This document shows positions 6,354 through 10,099 of a stretch of DNA of 10,099 bases, piece after piece. The stretch lies in assembly GCF_938046015.1 (NCBI RefSeq), contig NZ_CALIXW010000002.1:1-10099 (forward strand), read 5' to 3'. The notes below the pieces were generated by a model. It did no database searches, was not told the DNA's origin, and worked only from the letters and a program-made list of their open reading frames with translations. Numbering within the stretch: position 1 is the stretch's first letter; every line of letters begins with the position of its first letter. The position numbers and the translations under genes are program-made. The stretch comes from an uncultured Porphyromonas sp. (GTDB taxonomy: Bacteria; Bacteroidota; Bacteroidia; Bacteroidales; Porphyromonadaceae).

Positions 6354-6830
6354 ATGAAGAAGATCATCCTTGCATCCCTAGCACTGGGTGCTGTGCTGAC
6401 CCTCAGCTCCTGCGGCGCTAAGAAGAGCGCCTACCGTAAGGCCTACGAACAAGCAAAGCAGCGTGAGATCGCTGCACAGGACACCAAGCCCGCCGTACAG
6501 TACGAGGCTAGCGCCGCTCAGATGCCCGCTGCCCCCGTCACCGTACGTAAGGAGCGCGTCTCCACCTACGAAGGGGAGAATGCGAGCCACCTCAAGCGCT
6601 TCAGCGTCGTCGTAGGGAGCTTCCAGAACCCCACCAACGCGCGCAGCCTCAAGGACCGCATGACGCAGGCTGGCTACCAGGCCGTACTCGCTACCAATGA
6701 CGTGGGTATGCTGCGTGTCATCGTCTCTAGCTTCGACACGCGCGATGAGGCAGCTGCCAGCCGTGAGGCCGTCAAGGCACGCTTCGCCCCCGAGTTCAAG
6801 GACGCTTGGCTCCTAGAGAACGCTCAGTAA
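6354..6830 (+). CDS. SPOR-domain lipoprotein
   Basis: This is a predicted periplasmic lipoprotein that binds peptidoglycan through a C-terminal SPOR domain, a fold known to recognise glycan strands stripped of stem peptides, often at the division septum. Of 158 residues, 1-20 are a lipoprotein signal peptide ending LSSC (Cys20). Residues 21-80 are a charged, Ala/Gln-rich linker. Residues 81-156 are the SPOR domain: FSVVVGSFQNPTNARSLKDRM, then GYQAVL and MLRVIVSSFDTRDEA. After the lipid cysteine comes GAKKSAYRK, which lacks the acidic residues of surface-exported lipoproteins, so retention on the periplasmic side is likely. It is the first gene of the plus-strand cluster, 22 bases before murB, consistent with a cell-wall role. 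The ATG at 6354 directly precedes the signal peptide. No division protein lies in view, so the exact partner is unknown. Confidence 0.9.
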   Translation: MKKIILASLALGAVLTLSSCGAKKSAYRKAYEQAKQREIAAQDTKPAVQYEASAAQMPAAPVTVRKERVSTYEGENASHLKRFSVVVGSFQNPTNARSLKDRMTQAGYQAVLATNDVGMLRVIVSSFDTRDEAAASREAVKARFAPEFKDAWLLENAQ

Positions 6831-6852
6831 TCCACCGAGCGAGCAGCTAGCT

Positions 6853-7872
6853 ATGGATATCAGGAAGGAGTATTCCCTCAAGGCGCACAACACCTTCGGT
6901 ATCGACGCGCAGGCAGACTGGTTCATCCCCTACACGAGCATTGAGGAGCTGCAGCTCCTGGCTCGGGATGAGTACTTCCAGGAGTGCCGGCACCTCCTCC
7001 TAGGCGAGGGGAGCAATATGCTCTTCCTTACCAACTTCCATGGTATCGTCCTGCACTCCCAGATCACCACACTCGAGACCTACGAGGAGGATGAGGCGCA
7101 CCTCACCCTCCTCGTAGGCTCTGGTGTGCACTGGGATGACCTCGTAGCATACACCTGTGCCCGCGGACTCGGAGGCCTCGAATGCCTCTCCCTCATCCCT
7201 GGCCAGGTCGGCGCCGCAGCCGTGCAGAACATCGGAGCCTATGGTGCCGAGATCAGCCAGCGTGTCGTCGCCGTGCACACCGTACACCGCCGTACGGGCC
7301 AGCTACGTCACTTCGCCCCCGAGGAGTGTGACTACGCCTACCGCCACAGCTTCTTCAAGACCGCTGAGGGGGCAGACTACATCGTCACGCACGTACTACT
7401 ACGCCTCGACAAGCAGCCGCAGCTGCAGCTGGACTACGCCGATCTCAAGGCCCGCGTAGCCGCCCGCAGCGCTGCCCCTAGCCCCGAGGACGTACGCCAG
7501 GAGGTCATCGCCATCCGCCGCAGCAAGCTCCCTGACCCCGCCGAGCTAGGCAATGCAGGGAGCTTCTTCATGAACCCTATCGTCCCCCCCGCACGGCTCA
7601 CGGAGCTCCAGGAGACCTATCCCGACATCCCCCACTACCCTGCCCCCGAGGGTCAGGTCAAGCTCAGCGCTGGCTGGCTGATCGATCGCTGCGGGCTCAA
7701 GGGCTTCGTCCTGGGGCATGCGGGCGTCTACCCACGGCAGGCGCTCGTGCTGACCAATGTCGACGGGGAGGCTACGGGGCAAGACATCGCACGCCTAGCT
7801 CAGCACGTACAGCAGCAGGTACAGCAGCGCTTCGGGATCGAGCTACAGCCCGAGGTGCGCTATATCAGCTAG
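6853..7872 (+). CDS. murB: UDP-N-acetylenolpyruvoylglucosamine reductase MurB
   Basis: MurB is the cytoplasmic FAD enzyme that reduces UDP-GlcNAc-enolpyruvate to UDP-N-acetylmuramate with NADPH, the second committed step of peptidoglycan precursor synthesis. At 339 residues it has the length and layout of type I (E. coli-like) MurB. FAD-binding motifs are LLGEGSNMLF at 49-58 and IPGQVGAAAVQNIGAYG at 115-131. The substrate segment YAYRHSFFK places Arg164. GNAGSFF at 233-239 holds the catalytic Ser237. The C-terminal LQPEVRYI carries the catalytic Glu334. All expected key residues are present, so it should be active. It lies 22 bases after the SPOR lipoprotein gene and is probably co-transcribed from the promoter at 6254-6287. 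A 9-bp hairpin follows the stop codon. Confidence 0.98.
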   Translation: MDIRKEYSLKAHNTFGIDAQADWFIPYTSIEELQLLARDEYFQECRHLLLGEGSNMLFLTNFHGIVLHSQITTLETYEEDEAHLTLLVGSGVHWDDLVAYTCARGLGGLECLSLIPGQVGAAAVQNIGAYGAEISQRVVAVHTVHRRTGQLRHFAPEECDYAYRHSFFKTAEGADYIVTHVLLRLDKQPQLQLDYADLKARVAARSAAPSPEDVRQEVIAIRRSKLPDPAELGNAGSFFMNPIVPPARLTELQETYPDIPHYPAPEGQVKLSAGWLIDRCGLKGFVLGHAGVYPRQALVLTNVDGEATGQDIARLAQHVQQQVQQRFGIELQPEVRYIS

Positions 7873-7876
7873 CTGC

Positions 7877-7900
7877 CGGTACCCACCTCTCTGGGTACCG
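7877..7900 (+). other. Intercistronic hairpin after murB
   Basis: A perfect 9-bp stem (CGGTACCCA at 7877-7885 with TGGGTACCG at 7892-7900) encloses the 6-base loop CCTCTC, starting four bases after the murB stop. No T-run follows on either strand, so it is probably not an efficient intrinsic terminator. It may stabilise or process the mRNA between murB and the downstream fusion gene. Confidence 0.5.
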
Positions 7901-7920
7901 TAGCACACCCGTACATATAC

Positions 7921-9414
7921 ATGAAGGTCATCATCCTAGGCACAGGTACCAGTACCGGCATCCCCGAGGTGGGCTGCGGCTGCCCTGTATGCCAGAGCGA
8001 CGATCAGCGTGATCGTCGACTACGCACCTCTGCTCTCGTCATTACCGATCAGGGCAAGCGCATCCTCATCGACTGTGGCCCCGACTTCCACGAGCAGGCT
8101 ACGCGGCTCATGCTGGACCGCGTGGACGCCGTGCTCTTGACGCACGAGCACTACGACCATACCTTCGGCCTGGACGACATCCGCACCATCGCCTGGCGAC
8201 AGGAGCTGCCCATCTACGGGCAGGAGCGCACGCTGGAGGCCGTACGTAGCCGCATGCACTACGCCTTCGGGCCCAATCCCTACCCTGGGACGCCACGCCT
8301 TAGCCTCCATCCCATCGTCGAGGGCCAGCCCTTCGAAGTCTGCGGCGAGGAGGTCATCCCCCTATCCTTCATGCACGGCTCCCTGCCCATCGTCGGCTAC
8401 CGTATAGGCCCACTGGTCTATATCACCGACCTCAAGCAGATCGAGCCCTCCGAGTGGCAGAAGGTCGATGGCGCTAAGCTCGTCGTCCTCAACGCCCTTC
8501 GCTATAGCCGTCCCCACCCGAGCCATCAGAGTGTGGAGGACGTGCTGCAGCTCCTCCCCCAGCTCACGGAGCACCCCCAGCTGACGCTCCTGACGCACCT
8601 CTCGCACCACGCCCCCAGCCACCGCGCGCTGGAGCAGCTCCTCCCCTCGGACGTCCGTCCCGCCTACGACGGGCAGTGCCTCAGCCTTACAGACGGCGAG
8701 GTCACCGAGACACCGCTGCCTCCCTTCGAGCAGCCCTTCCTCTACCGCGACCTCGGCCGTATCGCCTACGCCGAGGCCTGGGAGCTGCAGAAGGAGCTCT
8801 TCCAGGAGCTGCTCACCCTCAAGCATGAGGGCCGCCCCACGGGTAGCTACCTGCTGCTCTGCGAGCACGAGCCCGTCTTCACGATGGGCAAGCACGCCGA
8901 CAAGGCCAACGTGCTGCTGAGCCCCGAGCTCCTCAGCGATATGGGCTACGACTTCTATGAGATCGAGCGCGGCGGCGACGTGACCTATCACGGCCCTGGC
9001 CAGATCACGGGCTACCCTATCCTTGACCTCGAGCGCTTCGGCCTCGGGCTGCGCGCCTACATAGAGCTGCTGGAGAGCTCGATCATAGAGCTCCTGCGCT
9101 TCTATGGTATTCGGGGCGAACTGAAGGAAGGTGCGGCCGGCGTCTGGCTCGATGTCGGCAACCCCGAGCGGGAGCGTAAGATCGCGGCCATAGGCGTCAA
9201 GAGCAGCCGCTATGTGACGATGCACGGCTTCGCGCTCAACGTCACCAACGACCTCAGCCCCTTCCAGCTCATCAACCCCTGTGGCTTCAAGCAGGGCAAG
9301 GTAGCCTCCATCGCAGGCGAGACAGGCCAGGCCATAGACCTCGTGGCCACGCGCCACCTGCTGGTATCCATCCTCCACCGTAGGCTGCGCGAGCTCATGC
9401 CGCAGCGCTACTAG
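7921..9414 (+). CDS. lipB: Fusion: PhnP-like MBL-fold hydrolase + octanoyltransferase LipB
   Basis: One uninterrupted frame of 497 codons encodes two enzymes. Residues 1-262 are a metallo-beta-lactamase-fold hydrolase resembling PhnP-type phosphodiesterases: GTGTSTGIPEVGCGCPVC with Cys19, 21 and 24 (structural zinc), THEHYDH with His75, His77, Asp79 and His80, then His152, Asp170 and THLSHH with His226 and His229. Its metal sites look complete. Residues from about 270 to 497 are LipB, which moves octanoyl from acyl carrier protein to lipoyl domains. It has the LipB-like start FLYRDLGRIAYAEAWELQ, RGGDVTYHGPGQ at 350-361, AIGVK with catalytic Lys427 and NPCGF with catalytic Cys454. The linker is only about ten residues, and no internal stop or start separates the halves. 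It lies 48 bases after murB. The hydrolase substrate is unknown; phosphonate (phn) genes are not in view. The two domain calls are firm; whether both act together is not known. Confidence 0.93.
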   Translation: MKVIILGTGTSTGIPEVGCGCPVCQSDDQRDRRLRTSALVITDQGKRILIDCGPDFHEQATRLMLDRVDAVLLTHEHYDHTFGLDDIRTIAWRQELPIYGQERTLEAVRSRMHYAFGPNPYPGTPRLSLHPIVEGQPFEVCGEEVIPLSFMHGSLPIVGYRIGPLVYITDLKQIEPSEWQKVDGAKLVVLNALRYSRPHPSHQSVEDVLQLLPQLTEHPQLTLLTHLSHHAPSHRALEQLLPSDVRPAYDGQCLSLTDGEVTETPLPPFEQPFLYRDLGRIAYAEAWELQKELFQELLTLKHEGRPTGSYLLLCEHEPVFTMGKHADKANVLLSPELLSDMGYDFYEIERGGDVTYHGPGQITGYPILDLERFGLGLRAYIELLESSIIELLRFYGIRGELKEGAAGVWLDVGNPERERKIAAIGVKSSRYVTMHGFALNVTNDLSPFQLINPCGFKQGKVASIAGETGQAIDLVATRHLLVSILHRRLRELMPQRY

Positions 9415-9445
9415 TTATTCACCCTTGTCATACGCCCCATAGTAT

Positions 9446-10099
9446 ATGAATGAGATCAACCTCTCCACGCCCTCCCTCCTCTTCTCGGCCATCTCGCTGA
9501 TCCTGCTGGCCTATACCAACCGCTTCCTCTCCTACGCCAGCATCGTGCGTAGCCTCAAGGAGAAGCACGAGCGCGACCCTCAGGCCGAGCCCACCAGCCT
9601 GGCACAGCTGCACAACCTCTACCGCCGCCTCAAGCTGATCCGCGCCATGCAGATCCTCGGGGCCAGTAGCCTCCTCTTGTGCCTTACGGCTATGTTCTTC
9701 TTCTACATCCACCTACCCGTCCTCGGGGATATCGTCTTCGGCGGGGGGATGGTGCTGCTAGCGGCCTCCCTCTGTGTCTGCATCTGGGAGATACAGATCT
9801 CTGTCGACGCCCTGAGCCTCAACCTCGGTTCGCTCAAGAAGGAGCAGCCCTCGCTGCTGCGCCGCCGTCCCGACGATGAGGAGCTACAGCGCGAGAAGAG
9901 CAAGCAGAACAAGAAAAAGAAGAAGTCCAACGGCGAAGGTAAGTCCCAGGACGAGCGCCCTGCCCGCGAGGAGCGTCCCGAGCGTCAGCCCCGCGAAGGC
10001 CGTGAGGAGCGCCCCGAGCGTCAGAGCCGTGACGGCCGCGACGGGCAGCGTCCAGGCCGTGACGAGCGTCAGGAACGCCAGCAGCGTGAGCCCCGCGAG
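9446..10099 (+). CDS. DUF2721-type membrane protein with charged tail, 3' end outside window
   Basis: The first 218 codons of a gene that runs past the window edge. The N-terminal 130 residues fit the DUF2721 family: TPSLLFSAISLILLAYTNRFLSYASIVRSL (first membrane segment about 9-29), then a conserved charged helix, then membrane segments at about 67-88 and 92-114. The family's function is unknown. From residue 137 the sequence changes to a low-complexity hydrophilic region: RRRPDDEE, a lysine run (KQNKKKKKS at 153-161), and then Arg/Glu/Gln/Gly/Pro-rich sequence with a 12-residue repeat. The tail should be cytoplasmic or otherwise soluble and may bind nucleic acid or another protein; that is inference. 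It starts 31 bases after lipB with an AT-rich upstream stretch and no separate promoter, so it is probably the last known member of the cluster. Confidence 0.8.
   Translation, partial: MNEINLSTPSLLFSAISLILLAYTNRFLSYASIVRSLKEKHERDPQAEPTSLAQLHNLYRRLKLIRAMQILGASSLLLCLTAMFFFYIHLPVLGDIVFGGGMVLLAASLCVCIWEIQISVDALSLNLGSLKKEQPSLLRRRPDDEELQREKSKQNKKKKKSNGEGKSQDERPAREERPERQPREGREERPERQSRDGRDGQRPGRDERQERQQREPRE
9968..10039 (+). repeat. 36-bp tandem repeat coding for a 12-residue Arg/Glu repeat
   Basis: Two adjacent 36-bp copies (9968-10003 and 10004-10039) encode EERPERQPREGR and EERPERQSRDGR. The first 21 bases differ at one position only. Degenerate Arg-rich copies (RPGRDERQERQ) continue to the window edge, so the array may be longer. 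Being a multiple of three, copy-number change would keep the frame. Confidence 0.75.

Noticed and set aside
8362..9378. 338-codon open frame antisense to the LipB fusion gene
   Set aside because: The sense strand carries unmistakable MBL and LipB catalytic motifs; the antisense product is a low-complexity shadow.

Overview
The window is GC-rich bacterial DNA from a member of the Bacteroidota, most likely order Bacteroidales and plausibly a high-GC Porphyromonas. The evidence is a SusC/SusD outer-membrane pair, lipoproteins with Bacteroidota-style signal peptides, start codons with AT-rich rather than Shine-Dalgarno upstream sequence, and three matches to the Bacteroidota promoter consensus (TTTG about 20 bases upstream of TAnnTTTG). 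The genus is an inference from family content and base composition only.

Layout. At the left edge is the 5' part of a tRNA-Gln(UUG) gene on the minus strand, with its own consensus promoter. A gene-free stretch of about 500 bases follows. It holds a hairpin, a short array of 22-bp repeats, a purine-rich tract and a strong terminator. Next is a two-gene minus-strand operon, susC-like (1072 codons) then susD-like (603 codons). It has a promoter near 5770-5800, a GC-rich hairpin-containing leader, and the terminator at 438-492. From about 5597 to 6353 there is a divergent intergenic region that holds the susC leader and promoter, a second 22-bp repeat array in inverted orientation, and a plus-strand promoter.

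The plus-strand promoter drives a close-packed cluster: a SPOR-domain lipoprotein, MurB (peptidoglycan precursor synthesis), a single-ORF fusion of a PhnP-like metallo-beta-lactamase-fold hydrolase with the octanoyltransferase LipB, and a DUF2721-type membrane protein with a long Arg/Glu-rich tail that runs off the window. Gaps between these genes are 22, 48 and 31 bases, consistent with one transcript.

The genes form two functional units. The SusC/SusD pair should form a TonB-dependent outer-membrane importer with a surface lipoprotein lid; no degradative enzyme or regulator lies beside it to reveal the substrate. The plus-strand cluster is housekeeping: cell-wall synthesis, septal or peptidoglycan binding, and lipoate attachment. 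The most unusual points are the pair of inverted, related 22-bp repeat arrays bracketing the SusC/SusD operon (including a 32-bp perfect palindrome), the hydrolase-LipB fusion, and the charged repetitive tail on the DUF2721 protein. I did not find a recognisable defence, phage or mobile system.
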